Below, one piece after another: positions 10,222 through 19,914 of a stretch of 64,000 nucleotides of DNA. Both the position numbers and the translations under genes were made by a program. The stretch comes from Lautropia sp. (GTDB taxonomy: Bacteria > Pseudomonadota > Gammaproteobacteria > Burkholderiales > Burkholderiaceae_E). The stretch spans positions 62,001-126,000 of the forward strand of contig JAUNKF010000006.1 in the NCBI GenBank assembly GCA_030532895.1. Direction: 5' to 3'. Below the pieces are notes generated by a model. The model was given only the letters and a program-made list of their open reading frames with translations, was not told where the DNA came from and ran no database searches. How positions within the stretch are numbered: position 1 is the stretch's first letter; each line of letters starts with the position of its first letter.

Positions 10222-11142
10222 CTAAGCGCGCTCGTAAGGGCGCTCACGCAGCCACTTCGTCATGATCCACTTCTCGCCACGAAGCACCGGCATGCCCGCA
10301 TGCAGGCAGCGGGTATCCAGTTCACCGGCGTCATTCTGATATTCAAAGTACACGGCCGAGCCCTTGATCGGCTTGACCGACAGATCCAGATCAGGGAAGT
10401 GCGTGTCACCCCCTTCTTCCACATCGTTCAGGTACATCACCAATGTCGCGATCCGTTGCCCGCCCACCTCGGTCAGCACCTTGGTGCCAGCATCGGCCGG
10501 ATCGAAGAAATCCTGGTGGGCCAGATACTCGCCCCCCACACCGTAGCGCAACATCTGCAAGGGTTCCCCCCGGTTGACGGCCAGCCCCGTCAACGCCGCG
10601 ATACGGGCCTCGATCCGTTCGATCAGCGCGTTTTCACCCCGCTCGAAATGGCTGCCCTCGCTCGTGCGCACACTGCTCTGGTAGCTGGCACCGCTTTCCC
10701 GGTCGACCACTTCGGAGCTTTTCATCCGCCCCTTCGACCATTCGATCAACTGCGCGCATTCCTCGTCCGACAAGAGGCCACGAATCAGGGCCACATTCGG
10801 ATCCTGCATGATGAACGCCACATCCACGACCCGATCTTCGAGCTGCAACCGGGGCTGGTTCGGGATACGGATGGGTGACGGCTGATAGCCCGAGACCTGC
10901 AACAGCTCGGCTGCCTGCGGGGCGTGCTTGAGCCGCTGACCCAACGCCGAGATGATGCTGACCGCATGCCTGGCAAACACCGGCTCGAAGCCATTGTCCA
11001 CCATGATCCTGACCAGGTCGTCCGAGACGCAACCACGCATCACGTTCGAGGTGATCCAGTCCTGCCAGCTGTCTGGCAGATGCGTATGCCCCGCGGCGGC
11101 TTCGGCCGGCCGACCTGACACGGCTTGCTGTTGATCAGACAC
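10222..11142 (-). CDS. 2-oxoglutarate/Fe(II)-dependent dioxygenase, prolyl 4-hydroxylase type
   Basis: A 306-aa protein whose C-terminal ~190 residues form a prolyl-4-hydroxylase-type double-stranded beta-helix. The iron triad is visible as HQDFFDP (H-x-D) and a later His in RCLHAGMPV, and the 2-oxoglutarate-binding Lys in GEKWIMTKW. The motif GGDTHFPDLDLSVKPIKG is typical of the family. The N-terminal ~100 residues are a helical region without catalytic motifs. No signal peptide, so a cytoplasmic role is expected. The substrate cannot be read from the sequence; protein prolyl, other amino acid or small-molecule hydroxylation are all possible. Confidence 0.85.
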   Translation of the reverse strand: MSDQQQAVSGRPAEAAAGHTHLPDSWQDWITSNVMRGCVSDDLVRIMVDNGFEPVFARHAVSIISALGQRLKHAPQAAELLQVSGYQPSPIRIPNQPRLQLEDRVVDVAFIMQDPNVALIRGLLSDEECAQLIEWSKGRMKSSEVVDRESGASYQSSVRTSEGSHFERGENALIERIEARIAALTGLAVNRGEPLQMLRYGVGGEYLAHQDFFDPADAGTKVLTEVGGQRIATLVMYLNDVEEGGDTHFPDLDLSVKPIKGSAVYFEYQNDAGELDTRCLHAGMPVLRGEKWIMTKWLRERPYERA

Positions 11143-11594
11143 GTTTTACCTGCTCCTCGGAACACTTGGGAAAACACCGCCAGAACTCGCTGGCCCCAGC
11201 CTCGGCACGATAAACCCACCCTTGACCCAAACGGCAACTCGCACATGGCGGCCATGATGAGGAACCATGACGGCATGCCGCCACGACGACATGGGTTCGG
11301 CCGGATCGTCCATTATAGACATACGACCCGGCCCCCCGCCCGCGCACCTGTTCAGCGGCTCGCGCGGCACAACACCAGAGACTCATCGGGCGCCCCCCCC
11401 CCTGCCCACGCCCGCCACCCCAAACGAAACGGCAGGGCCGTGTCGCTTCCGACACGGACACCTGCCGTTTGGCTCTCGCACCGACGAGAGCGTGCCATGC
11501 CAGGCCTGGGCCGACCTCACCCACAGATCAGCAGGGCCACACAGGCCGATGATGGCGGGTTGAAGGACGAGAGGCCGGCCTCAGCGGCCCGACA
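11143..11594. other. 452-bp intergenic region with terminator-like hairpin
   Basis: No gene is supported between the dioxygenase start and the ilvC stop. The only structured element I see is the hairpin at 11427-11470. Several short open frames here have no start signals or recognisable similarity. Confidence 0.6.
11427..11470 (-). terminator. Terminator-like hairpin downstream of ilvC
   Basis: Outer stem AAACGGCAGG/CCTGCCGTTT encloses a second stem CCGTGTCG/CGACACGG with a 4-nt loop. On the minus strand it is followed by an interrupted T-rich stretch (TTTCGTTTGG), so it may end the ilvBNC transcript about 125 bases after the ilvC stop. The weak U-tract keeps confidence moderate. Confidence 0.55.
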
Positions 11595-12617
<1,023 letters not shown>

Positions 12618-12770
12618 TCATTCCAGAGTAAGTGGCCGGTGCAGCCCGAACACCTTCGGTGAACGGTATCCGCACCGGACGGACATTCAATCAAATCGTG
12701 TCGATGCTTTTCTGCCTCGATGATTGGGCCGGGCACAAGGCACGGCCTCAACATCATGTTGCAGCAAGCC

Positions 12771-13271
12771 TCAGACCTTCAGCACCCGTTCGCCACGGGC
12801 GATGCCGCAGCTGCCGGTACGGACGGTTTCGAGGATGACGGTATCGCCCAACGCCGCCAGGAAGCTGTCGAGCTTGGCCGAGTTGCCGGTCAACTCGATC
12901 GTGTATCCCTTGTCGGTCACGTCGATGATGCGGCCCCGGAAGATGTCGGCCATCCGCTTCATTTCGTCACGATCCTTCGCGGCCGCGGCACGCACCTTCA
13001 CGAGCATCAGCTCACGCTCGATGTGGGGCGCCTCGGTCAGCTCCAGCACCTTCACCACGTCGATCAGACGGTTCAGGTGCTTGGTGATCTGCTCCAGCGT
13101 ATCGTGCGACCCGGAGGAAACGATCGTCATCCGGGACAAGGACTCGTCCTCGGTGGGCGCCACCGTGAGCGACTCGATGTTGTAACCCCGAGCCGAAAAC
13201 AGCCCCACCACGCGCGAGAGCGCGCCCGGCTCGTTTTCGAGCAACACGGAAATGATGTGTTTCATGGTCAT
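12771..13271 (-). CDS. ilvN: Acetolactate synthase small (regulatory) subunit
   Basis: Regulatory subunit of acetohydroxyacid synthase; binds valine through an N-terminal ACT domain (MKHIISVLLENEPGALSRVVGLFSARGYNIES) and stabilises IlvB. C-terminal domain about residues 85-166. Of two ATG codons, 13271 is favoured because a GGGAG sequence sits 7 bases upstream; 13265 would give the more common MKHII start. Lies 13 bases after the ilvB stop. Also called ilvH in relatives. Confidence 0.94.
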   Translation of the reverse strand: MTMKHIISVLLENEPGALSRVVGLFSARGYNIESLTVAPTEDESLSRMTIVSSGSHDTLEQITKHLNRLIDVVKVLELTEAPHIERELMLVKVRAAAAKDRDEMKRMADIFRGRIIDVTDKGYTIELTGNSAKLDSFLAALGDTVILETVRTGSCGIARGERVLKV

Positions 13272-13284
13272 GGCGCGTCTCCCG

Positions 13285-15006
13285 TCAGATGTCCTCGGCG
13301 CCGAGCAGCATCTCGGTCAGCCCCTTGCCGCTCTGAACCATCGGCCAGACGTTTTCGGTGCGGTCGACGATGAAATCGAGGAACACGACCCGATCCTTGT
13401 ACTTGCCGAAGGCATCGCGCAACGCCCCTTCCACATCCTCGGGCCGCTCGACCTTGATGCCCACATGGCCATAGGCTTCGGCCAGCGCCACGAAATCAGG
13501 CAGTGCCTCCATGTACGACTGCGAGTAGCGGCCCTCGTATTCGATCTCCTGCCACTGCCGCACCATGCCGAGCGAAGCGTTGTTCAGGTTGATGATCTTG
13601 ACCGGCAGATCGTACTGCTTGCAGGTGGACAGCTCCTGAATGCACATCTGAATCGAGCCTTCACCCGTGATGCAGGCCACCTGGGCGCCTGGATGCGCCT
13701 TCAGAACCCCCATCGCATAGGGCAAACCGACCCCCATCGTGCCAAGGCCACCCGAATTGAGCCAGCGCCGAGGTTTGTCGAAGGGGTAGAACTGGGCCGC
13801 GAACATCTGGTGCTGACCCACATCGGACGTGATGAAGGCATCGCCATGCGTCACCTGCCAGAGCTTCTCCACCACGAACTGCGGCTTGATCTTGTCGCTG
13901 TTGCGGTCGTAGGCCAGGCACTCCTTCTTGCGCCACTCGTTGATCTGCGCCCACCACGACTGCAGTGCCTTCGTGTTGGTGCTTTCGCCGGCGCTGAAGG
14001 CGGCCTCCAGCAGGTCGAGCAGCGCCGTCATGCACTCACCCACGTCACCCACGATCGGCACATCCACCTTCACCCGCTTCGAGATCGACGACGGATCGAT
14101 GTCGATGTGGATGATCTTGCGCGCGTTCTGCGCAAAATGCTTCGGGTTGGCGATGACGCGGTCATCGAAACGTGCGCCGATGGCGATCAGCACATCACAA
14201 TGCTGCATGGCCATGTTGGCCTCATAGGTGCCATGCATGCCCGGCATGCCGACCCATTTCGGATCGCTCGACCGGTAAGCCCCCAGCGCCATCAGCGTGG
14301 TCGTGCAAGGGAAACCGAGACGGTCGACCAGCTCGTTCAGCACCGGCGAGGCATTGCCCAGGATGACACCGCCACCCACGTAGATCATCGGCCGCTCGGC
14401 CGACAGGATCAGTTGCAGCGCCTTCTTGATCTGGCCCTGATGGCCCTTCACCACCGGATTGTAGGAGCGCATCGAGACCGACTTCGGATACTCGAAACCG
14501 CATTTGTCACGGCTCACATCCTTCGGAATGTCGATCAGCACCGGGCCGGGGCGACCGGTCTTGGCGATATGGAACGCCTTCTTGATGGTGGCGGCCAGAT
14601 CCCGCACATCCTTCACGAGGAAGTTGTGCTTCACGCAAGGCCGGGTGATGCCGACGGCATCGCATTCCTGGAAGGCATCCTCACCGATGGCCTGCGACGG
14701 CACCTGGCCGCTCAGGATCACCATCGGAATGGAATCCATGTAGGCCGTGGCGATGCCGGTGACGGCGTTGGTCAGGCCAGGGCCCGAGGTGACGATACAG
14801 ACACCAACCTCTTCAGTACTGCGGGAATAGGCATCGGCCGCGTGCACGGCGGCCTGTTCATGACGCACGAGCACGTGTTCGAGCTTGCGCGCGGCGTAAA
14901 GGGCGTCGTAGATATATAAGAGTGCTCCACCCGGATAACCGAAGACGTGCTTGACGCCCTCTTCCTCCAGACAGCGGACCACGATTTCCGCGCCGGTCAG
15001 TTCCAT
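13285..15006 (-). CDS. ilvB: Acetolactate synthase large (catalytic) subunit
   Basis: Thiamine-diphosphate enzyme (573 aa) joining two pyruvates, or pyruvate and 2-oxobutyrate, as the first common step to branched-chain amino acids. The catalytic Glu is in HEQAAVHAADAY, the ThDP-binding motif is GEGSIQMCIQELSTCKQYDLPVKIINLNN, and FAD-site features are present centrally. ATG at 15006 (MELTGAEIVV) is the family start; upstream in-frame codons lie in the leader. First gene of ilvBNC and divergent from the sigma factor gene. Confidence 0.95.
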   Translation of the reverse strand: MELTGAEIVVRCLEEEGVKHVFGYPGGALLYIYDALYAARKLEHVLVRHEQAAVHAADAYSRSTEEVGVCIVTSGPGLTNAVTGIATAYMDSIPMVILSGQVPSQAIGEDAFQECDAVGITRPCVKHNFLVKDVRDLAATIKKAFHIAKTGRPGPVLIDIPKDVSRDKCGFEYPKSVSMRSYNPVVKGHQGQIKKALQLILSAERPMIYVGGGVILGNASPVLNELVDRLGFPCTTTLMALGAYRSSDPKWVGMPGMHGTYEANMAMQHCDVLIAIGARFDDRVIANPKHFAQNARKIIHIDIDPSSISKRVKVDVPIVGDVGECMTALLDLLEAAFSAGESTNTKALQSWWAQINEWRKKECLAYDRNSDKIKPQFVVEKLWQVTHGDAFITSDVGQHQMFAAQFYPFDKPRRWLNSGGLGTMGVGLPYAMGVLKAHPGAQVACITGEGSIQMCIQELSTCKQYDLPVKIINLNNASLGMVRQWQEIEYEGRYSQSYMEALPDFVALAEAYGHVGIKVERPEDVEGALRDAFGKYKDRVVFLDFIVDRTENVWPMVQSGKGLTEMLLGAEDI

Positions 15007-15254
15007 TATTGTTCCTCTATGCAGGTTGACCTCCCGTCCGCCGGCCCCAGCACAGCACATACCTCTGCACCGAGACAGACCCTGACAACGTTCGGTCTGA
15101 CTGTCTTCGACACCGGCGCCCCGTCATCCCGCTGGACGACCCCAGAACCACCGGCATCCCTCGAACACCGCCACGGCCTCATGAGCCATCTTGGTGCGGT
15201 TGCTAATGACCCTCGGGGTCACGCGCAGCCGACATGCTAACATTTATCATCCCT

Positions 15255-15833
15255 ATGGCGACACGACCGGAAATCTCTGAGTTTCTCGCCTCGGTCGAGC
15301 GCCGCGCCTTCAAGCAGGCTGTCTACGCGGTTCGTGACGAGGAAGCGGCACTGGACATCGTCCAGGATGCCATGATCCGGCTCGTCGAGAAGTACGAAGA
15401 CCGTCCCGCAGCCGAGCTGCCGCCGCTCTTTCAACGCATCCTGCAAAACATCATCCACGACCACTTCCGTCGACAGAAAGTTCGCAACACCTGGGTCTCA
15501 CTTTTCTCGGCCCTGCCCTTGGGCCGCCACGACCGCGAACAGGATCAGGACACCGACCCGCTTGACGCCCTGCTGGCCAGACAACCTGATCAGCAAGTAC
15601 CCGACACGGCCCAACAGGTCGAAAGCGAGCAGCTCGTCCGGCTGATCGAAGCCGAAATCGCCCGTCTGCCGCGCCGTCAACGCGAAGCCTTCGTCATGCG
15701 TTACTGGGAAGAGATGGATGTGGCCGAGACGGCAGCCGTCATGGGCTGTTCGGAAGGCAGCGTCAAAACCCACTGTTCCCGAGCCATCCAGAGCCTGTCA
15801 CGCGCCCTGCGTGCCCAGGGCATCAGCCTATGA
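15255..15833 (+). CDS. ECF-type RNA polymerase sigma factor
   Basis: Sigma-70 family protein (192 aa from this ATG) with region 2 (VERRAFKQAVYAVRDEEAALDIVQDAMIRL, then LQNIIHDHFRRQKVRNTW) and region 4 helix-turn-helix near the C-terminus (RLPRRQREAFVMRYWEEMDVAETAAVMGCSEGSVKTHCSRAIQ). An alternative ATG at 15234 adds MLTFIIP, which looks unlike family N-termini. The gene overlaps the next one by ATGA, the expected arrangement for a sigma factor with a membrane-bound partner. This sigma/DUF3619/RDD set next to ilvB recurs in Burkholderiales. Confidence 0.9.
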   Translation: MATRPEISEFLASVERRAFKQAVYAVRDEEAALDIVQDAMIRLVEKYEDRPAAELPPLFQRILQNIIHDHFRRQKVRNTWVSLFSALPLGRHDREQDQDTDPLDALLARQPDQQVPDTAQQVESEQLVRLIEAEIARLPRRQREAFVMRYWEEMDVAETAAVMGCSEGSVKTHCSRAIQSLSRALRAQGISL

Positions 15834-16648
15834 ACCCCGATCAGATAGCCCAACGAATCCGTCGGCTACTGGATGCCAGCGCCGACAACCTGCCCCCCCA
15901 CATCCACGCACGGCTTGAAGCGGCGCGAGGCCAGGCACTGTCACGGCTCGATGCCCGCCGTCCCGACACCGCTGCCCCGACTCATGCGCGCCGCCCGGCT
16001 GCCGCCTACGGCCCTCAACCGGATGCCGCTGCTCAAGGACGCCCGCGCGCCGGATCTGTCGGGGCTGCTGCTGGAGCTGCCGGATCCGGCACCGGCTGGG
16101 CCACTTGGCTCAATTGGGCCGGCTGGCCTGCCTGGGCACGCCTCGGTCTTGCCACCGTGCCCGTGGTGCTGGTGGCCACCTTGCTGGCCTTGCCTGCCCT
16201 CGACCCGGCCGCGCCTGATGGCACGCTCTCGGCAGGCAACACCTCACCGAGCGCCGCCCAGCAGGTTGCCAACGGCCAGACCCCCGACGCCCCGGCCACG
16301 CCCGGCCAACACCAAGCAGACAATGCTCAAGCGGTCATCACGGCACAAGCCCCCGAACCCGCTGCTGAAGCGTCTGAAGCACTCGAAACGCCTGCCAACC
16401 CTGAACCCGCTGCCCTTGCCGCTGCCACCACGCCAGCCAGCCCCCTGACCGCGCAACAGGAAGCCGAGCCGGCCCTCATCGTCTACCGCCACGCTTTCAC
16501 CCGGCCGCCCGACATGTCGATCCCGGTCGTTTTTCCCCAGGCCGGCGGCTTCGCCCGCGCCGGCTTCGGTACGCCGGTCAGCTTCACGCTGCCGATGACG
16601 CCAAACCCCACACCTCCGTTATCATCGCTCGATCTCCCACCGCCTTGA
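15830..16648 (+). CDS. DUF3619-type membrane protein, extended
   Basis: The 272-aa product begins MNPDQIAQRIRRLLDASADNLPPHIHARLEAARGQAL, resembling the DUF3619 proteins that follow this sigma factor in related bacteria. One membrane helix is seen near residues 105-125 (WARLGLATVPVVLVATLLALPAL). After it comes ~130 residues rich in Pro, Ala, Thr and Gln, longer than in relatives as I know them. Its ATGA overlap with the sigma gene and single membrane span suggest an anti-sigma-like or sensor role, which is inference. Other long frames through this stretch are compositional shadows. Confidence 0.75.
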   Translation: MNPDQIAQRIRRLLDASADNLPPHIHARLEAARGQALSRLDARRPDTAAPTHARRPAAAYGPQPDAAAQGRPRAGSVGAAAGAAGSGTGWATWLNWAGWPAWARLGLATVPVVLVATLLALPALDPAAPDGTLSAGNTSPSAAQQVANGQTPDAPATPGQHQADNAQAVITAQAPEPAAEASEALETPANPEPAALAAATTPASPLTAQQEAEPALIVYRHAFTRPPDMSIPVVFPQAGGFARAGFGTPVSFTLPMTPNPTPPLSSLDLPPP

Positions 16649-16778
16649 GTAGTGGCCGTGGCAGGCATGCAAGGATGGTGATCTCTCGCTGATCGGACAG
16701 CCTCGGCCCCGAATCCCATTTACCGGTCTCACAGGCCATCGGACCGATGATTGACCCCGCCCAGCATGCCGCCATCGA

Positions 16779-17468
16779 ATGCTGCTTCCGGGCCAGAACC
16801 GATCAGCCGCCGTGTCCGCTCCCGCCACGCCCCAACCGGAACCCACACCACTCAACGCCGCCCCTCCTTCCGGGCCAGCCACCACGTGGCGACGCCTGAT
16901 GTGCGTCGTCTATGAAGCCATCATCCTCTTCGGCGTCATCTTCTTCTTCGGCTACGCCTTCTCCGCGCTCACCCAATTCACCGGCGCCGAAGGCTGGCTG
17001 CGCACCACCTTTCAAGGTTTCATGTTCCTCGTGCTGGGCGCCTACTTCAGCTGGTTCTGGAGTCAGGGTCGCTGGAGCCTGCCCATGAAAACCATCGGCG
17101 TGAAGCTCGTGCGCCATGCGCCCCACGAAACCACGCAGCCAACGGGCAGCAACAGCCACACACGCGCCGACTCATCCATCGCTCAGCCACCCCACGCCGC
17201 AAGCTCTCCTGCACACACCGGCCAAGCCGTCCCCACAGCCTTTCAGACCGTCAGCCTCGGTCGCGCCGCCTGGCGCTACACCCTGGCCTCGGCCATGTTC
17301 TGGGGCGGCCTCGCCCTCGTCTGGAAAGCCTCCCCCTGGTGGCTACCTCTCTTCTTCCTGCCCTTCTTCTGGTCTGTCTTCGACCGCCAGCGTCGCACCC
17401 TGTATGACGTGCTGGCCGGGACGATGCTGATCACGGTGGAGAACCGGGGGAAGAAACGGCGTACATGA
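16779..17468 (+). CDS. RDD family membrane protein
   Basis: A 229-aa protein with an N-terminal Pro/Ala-rich lead, WRRLMCVVYEAIILFGVIFFFGYAF as the first helix (R-containing start of the RDD domain), a second helix at WLRTTFQGFMFLVLGAYF, SLPMKTIGVKLV, a variable hydrophilic insert of ~45 residues, then two closely spaced hydrophobic stretches and the closing RTLYDVLAGT with the conserved Asp. Function of RDD proteins is mostly unknown; transport or channel roles have been proposed. The start is uncertain; GTG a few codons downstream is an alternative. Confidence 0.8.
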   Translation: MLLPGQNRSAAVSAPATPQPEPTPLNAAPPSGPATTWRRLMCVVYEAIILFGVIFFFGYAFSALTQFTGAEGWLRTTFQGFMFLVLGAYFSWFWSQGRWSLPMKTIGVKLVRHAPHETTQPTGSNSHTRADSSIAQPPHAASSPAHTGQAVPTAFQTVSLGRAAWRYTLASAMFWGGLALVWKASPWWLPLFFLPFFWSVFDRQRRTLYDVLAGTMLITVENRGKKRRT

Positions 17469-17474
17469 GGTTGT

Positions 17475-17807
17475 CTAATTGGCTTGAAGCCAATAACGAC
17501 GAACCGACTTCGCCCGAATCATGTGGCGCGAGCCTTCATCAAAAACTTTGAAATGCGCCGTGCGCAAATGAAGCTCGAAAGCCTCCGCCGACACATAGCG
17601 TTCGTATAACAAGACGGTTGGAGGATCCTGCGCCGTGTCCGGAATGCAAACGTCAAAAATCAGACAGCCATCCTCACCGTCACGGGAGTTTGCCGCATTG
17701 CGCTTCATCAGTGCCATGAAGTCTTCGTAGTGTTGCGGCTCGATCTGCATCTCGACAAGCACCACGAACGCCTGCGTGGTGGCAGAACTTGTATCCATCT
17801 CGATCAT
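17475..17807 (-). CDS. Antibiotic biosynthesis monooxygenase (ABM) domain protein
   Basis: A 110-aa ferredoxin-fold protein of the ABM/YgiN type: FVVLVEMQIEPQHYEDFMALMKRNAANSRDGEDGCLIFDVC, then TVLLYERYVSAEAFELHLRTAHFKVF. Such proteins act on quinols or aromatic/keto substrates, or serve as non-catalytic dimeric modules. It is transcribed away from the GntR regulator at 17994, with operator-like repeats between them, so it likely belongs to the regulon. Start ATG 17807 has a run of G residues upstream that can serve as ribosome binding site. Confidence 0.8.
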   Translation of the reverse strand: MIEMDTSSATTQAFVVLVEMQIEPQHYEDFMALMKRNAANSRDGEDGCLIFDVCIPDTAQDPPTVLLYERYVSAEAFELHLRTAHFKVFDEGSRHMIRAKSVRRYWLQAN

Positions 17808-17855
17808 GTCCCCCCCCCGGATGCCATTGGCACAGGTGGCCCACACACATCATGT

Positions 17856-17894
17856 ATCATGCTATAAGCCAGTCGTTTGGTATGATAGCATGAT
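17856..17894. promoter_or_regulatory. Operator-like inverted repeat between ABM gene and GntR regulator (site A)
   Basis: Perfect 10-bp inverted repeat ATCATGCTAT (17856-17865) and ATAGCATGAT (17885-17894). The right arm lies within TGGTATGATAGCATGAT. The core GTATGATAG recurs at three other promoters of this locus. Likely binding site of the adjacent regulator and autoregulatory. Confidence 0.65.
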
Positions 17895-17993
17895 CAAAAA
17901 CCTCTTTGACCTGTCAGGTCAGCGCTCCCATACAGCAGATGGCGGTTACTTTTTGGCCTTTTGCCGGCAAAAACCTGGGGCGTAAGAACAAAC

Positions 17994-18722
17994 ATGAGGG
18001 CATCACACCCAATGCTTGAACCGATCGCCATCGAAAGAAAGAAACTCTTCGAGATCGTGGCCGAACATATCGAAGGCTTGATCCTGTCCGGCAAGCTGCA
18101 ACCCGGCGACCAATTGCCGCCCGAGCGGGAATTGCAAGCAGCCTTCGGTGTGGGCCGGCCGGCCGTGCGTGAAGCACTGATCACGCTGGAACGCAATGGT
18201 CTCATCGAGATCGGCAATGGTGTGCCCGCGCGCGTGGCCCAACCCTCGGCCGAGGGTTTGCTGTCATCCATGATGGCCGGCGCCAAACATCTTTTATCCA
18301 CCCCCGACGGCAAACGGCAGGGACAAGCCATTCGACGTTTCATCGAGGGCGCACTGGCACGCAAGGCGGCCAAACACGCCACGCCGAAGCAACTGGAACA
18401 GCTGCACGCCGCGCTTCAGGCCAACCTGAGCGCCAAAAACGACATCGAGACATTCGCTGAAACCGATGTCGCCTTTCACTTCGCCATCGCTCAACTGGCG
18501 GGTGAACCAGCCATTCTGATCTTTCATCGGGCACTCTCCGACTGGCTCTCCGATCAACGCAAGGTCTCATTGCAGCAGCCAGATGCTGTCGAAAAAGCCA
18601 TCCGGCACCACAAGCGGCTATTCACGGCCATCAAGCGGGGCGATGGCGACGGCGCCGAGGCAGCCATGCACGAGCATCTCACCGACGTGCAAACGCTGTA
18701 CTGGGAAAGCGTGGGCACGTAG
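17994..18722 (+). CDS. GntR-family transcriptional regulator, FadR/FCD subfamily
   Basis: A 242-aa regulator with an N-terminal winged helix (KKLFEIVAEHIEGLILSGKLQPGDQLPPERELQAAFGVGRPAVREALITLERNGLIEI) and a C-terminal all-helical FCD effector domain, with metal-ligand-type Asp/His residues (ETDVAFHFAIAQ, RHHKRLFTAI, AMHEHL). FCD regulators usually sense carboxylic acids or sugar acids and repress nearby catabolic genes. The start at 17994 or 18012 is uncertain. Its position beside shared operator-like repeats supports it as the regulator of the 17.5-29.8 kb locus. Confidence 0.87.
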   Translation: MRASHPMLEPIAIERKKLFEIVAEHIEGLILSGKLQPGDQLPPERELQAAFGVGRPAVREALITLERNGLIEIGNGVPARVAQPSAEGLLSSMMAGAKHLLSTPDGKRQGQAIRRFIEGALARKAAKHATPKQLEQLHAALQANLSAKNDIETFAETDVAFHFAIAQLAGEPAILIFHRALSDWLSDQRKVSLQQPDAVEKAIRHHKRLFTAIKRGDGDGAEAAMHEHLTDVQTLYWESVGT

Positions 18723-18762
18723 TTCAACGCCGGTTACGTGCCGAAAAGCGGTGTCATCGGTA

Positions 18763-18778
18763 GCGCGTGTCATGCACG
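18763..18778. repeat. Dispersed intergenic motif, copy 3
   Basis: Exact GCGTGTCATGCAC within GCGCGTGTCATGCACG, 40 bases after the regulator stop codon. A degenerate inverted partner (CCATGCCTGACACGTTC) lies about 70 bases downstream. Confidence 0.5.
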
Positions 18779-18908
18779 CCCGGTGGCGCTGTCACAAGAA
18801 CGGATCAGCGCATGACGCATGCTGAAATGGCGATCAACAACCCATGCCTGACACGTTCTGAGAACACCAGCCAGCCCGGCGACACAGCATTCGGGATCTC
18901 GTTACTTT

Positions 18909-18930
18909 TGGTAAACCTATCATACCAACG
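18909..18930. promoter_or_regulatory. Operator-like site upstream of the SDR gene (site B)
   Basis: Read on the minus strand it contains TGGTATGATAGGTTTACCAA, i.e. the locus core GTATGATAG plus a TTGGTAAACC half-site typical of FCD-type GntR operators. It sits 68-90 bases before the SDR start. Confidence 0.6.
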
Positions 18931-18997
18931 CCATGTTACCCTCTGATCAAAGGCGGCCAACCGGATCGCCCGAAGATCATTCATGGGGAGACGAGCG

Positions 18998-19753
18998 ATG
19001 GAAAACAGGCAAACGAGGCTGCGCGGCCGTCGCGCACTGGTCACCGGCGCCGGACACGGCATCGGTCTGGCGATCGGCAAACGACTGCTGGCGGAAGGCG
19101 CCCACGTCGCTTTTGTCGATATCGACACGACACACCTCGGGGCGCTGCCTCACGAAGGCTTGGCCCTGGTTGCGGACGTGCGAGACGAAACATCCATCGC
19201 CGCCGCGATTGACGCGGCAGTTCAAGTCTTTGGCGGCCTGGATATCGTCATCGCCAACGCCGGCATCGAACCTTGTCATGAAGACAATCTGCTGCATCTC
19301 GTGTCGGCCGATGTCTTTCGCAACGTGGTGAACACCAACCTCGTGGGCCAGTTTCTGACCTGCAAGCATGGCATCGCGGCCTTGTTGCAGAACGGGGGCG
19401 GCAATATCCTGCTGACCGCCTCCCCAACCGGAAGCTACGGGATGGCGCCCACCGAAGCTGCCTACTCCTCCTCCAAGGCTGGCGCGGTCAGCATGATGCG
19501 GGTCATTGCATCCGGCTATGCCGATCAGGGCATCCGGGCCAACTGTGTCATGCCTGGGGTCATGAACACCCGAGCCAATGCGCCGCTCCTGGCAGACCCC
19601 GAACAACTGGCCAGTGTGCTGGACACCGTACCCATGCGCCGCATGGGGCAACCCGAAGACGTGGCGGCCGTGGCAGCCTTTCTCGTGTCCGACGATGCCG
19701 CTTATGTGACGGGATCGGTTTATACCGTCGATGGTGGTTTGACCGCCATCTGA
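18998..19753 (+). CDS. SDR family NAD(P)-dependent oxidoreductase
   Basis: Classical short-chain dehydrogenase (251 aa). Cofactor motif TGAGHGIG near residue 16, NAG motif in VIANAGIE, catalytic Ser in LLTASPTGSYG and Tyr-Lys in AAYSSSK, and the C-terminal DDAAYVTGSVYTVDGGLTAI. An acidic residue after beta-2 (FVDID) suggests NAD+ preference. Start ATG 18998 has GGGGAG at good spacing. Probably oxidises a hydroxyl group of the locus substrate; the substrate is not known. Confidence 0.9.
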   Translation: MENRQTRLRGRRALVTGAGHGIGLAIGKRLLAEGAHVAFVDIDTTHLGALPHEGLALVADVRDETSIAAAIDAAVQVFGGLDIVIANAGIEPCHEDNLLHLVSADVFRNVVNTNLVGQFLTCKHGIAALLQNGGGNILLTASPTGSYGMAPTEAAYSSSKAGAVSMMRVIASGYADQGIRANCVMPGVMNTRANAPLLADPEQLASVLDTVPMRRMGQPEDVAAVAAFLVSDDAAYVTGSVYTVDGGLTAI

Positions 19754-19914
19754 TCGGCATTCAGAGCAGACTGGCCACGGTGCTCCGCTCTGTAGGCGTA
19801 CCATTGCCAGTCCCTTGAACCCATCGCGAATGCGGCGGGCCCGATGGTGTTTCGGCATGTGAGGGACATGAGGTTCTGCACGCCCGAAGCACTTTGGCGG
19901 GGAGGAACACGTGC

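Noticed and set aside
13252-14919. 555-codon plus-strand frame opposite ilvB
   Set aside because: Antisense to ilvB, with no recognisable domain.
15007-15233. Possible attenuator leader peptide upstream of ilvB
   Set aside because: A short frame and a CAGACC/GGTCTG hairpin near 15076-15099 exist, but the peptide is not rich in Ile, Leu or Val and no terminator with a U-tract follows.
15873-16448. Alternative 191-codon frame overlapping the DUF3619-type gene
   Set aside because: The other frame has the ATGA overlap, family-like N-terminus and a membrane helix; this one is Pro/Arg/Ser-rich noise.
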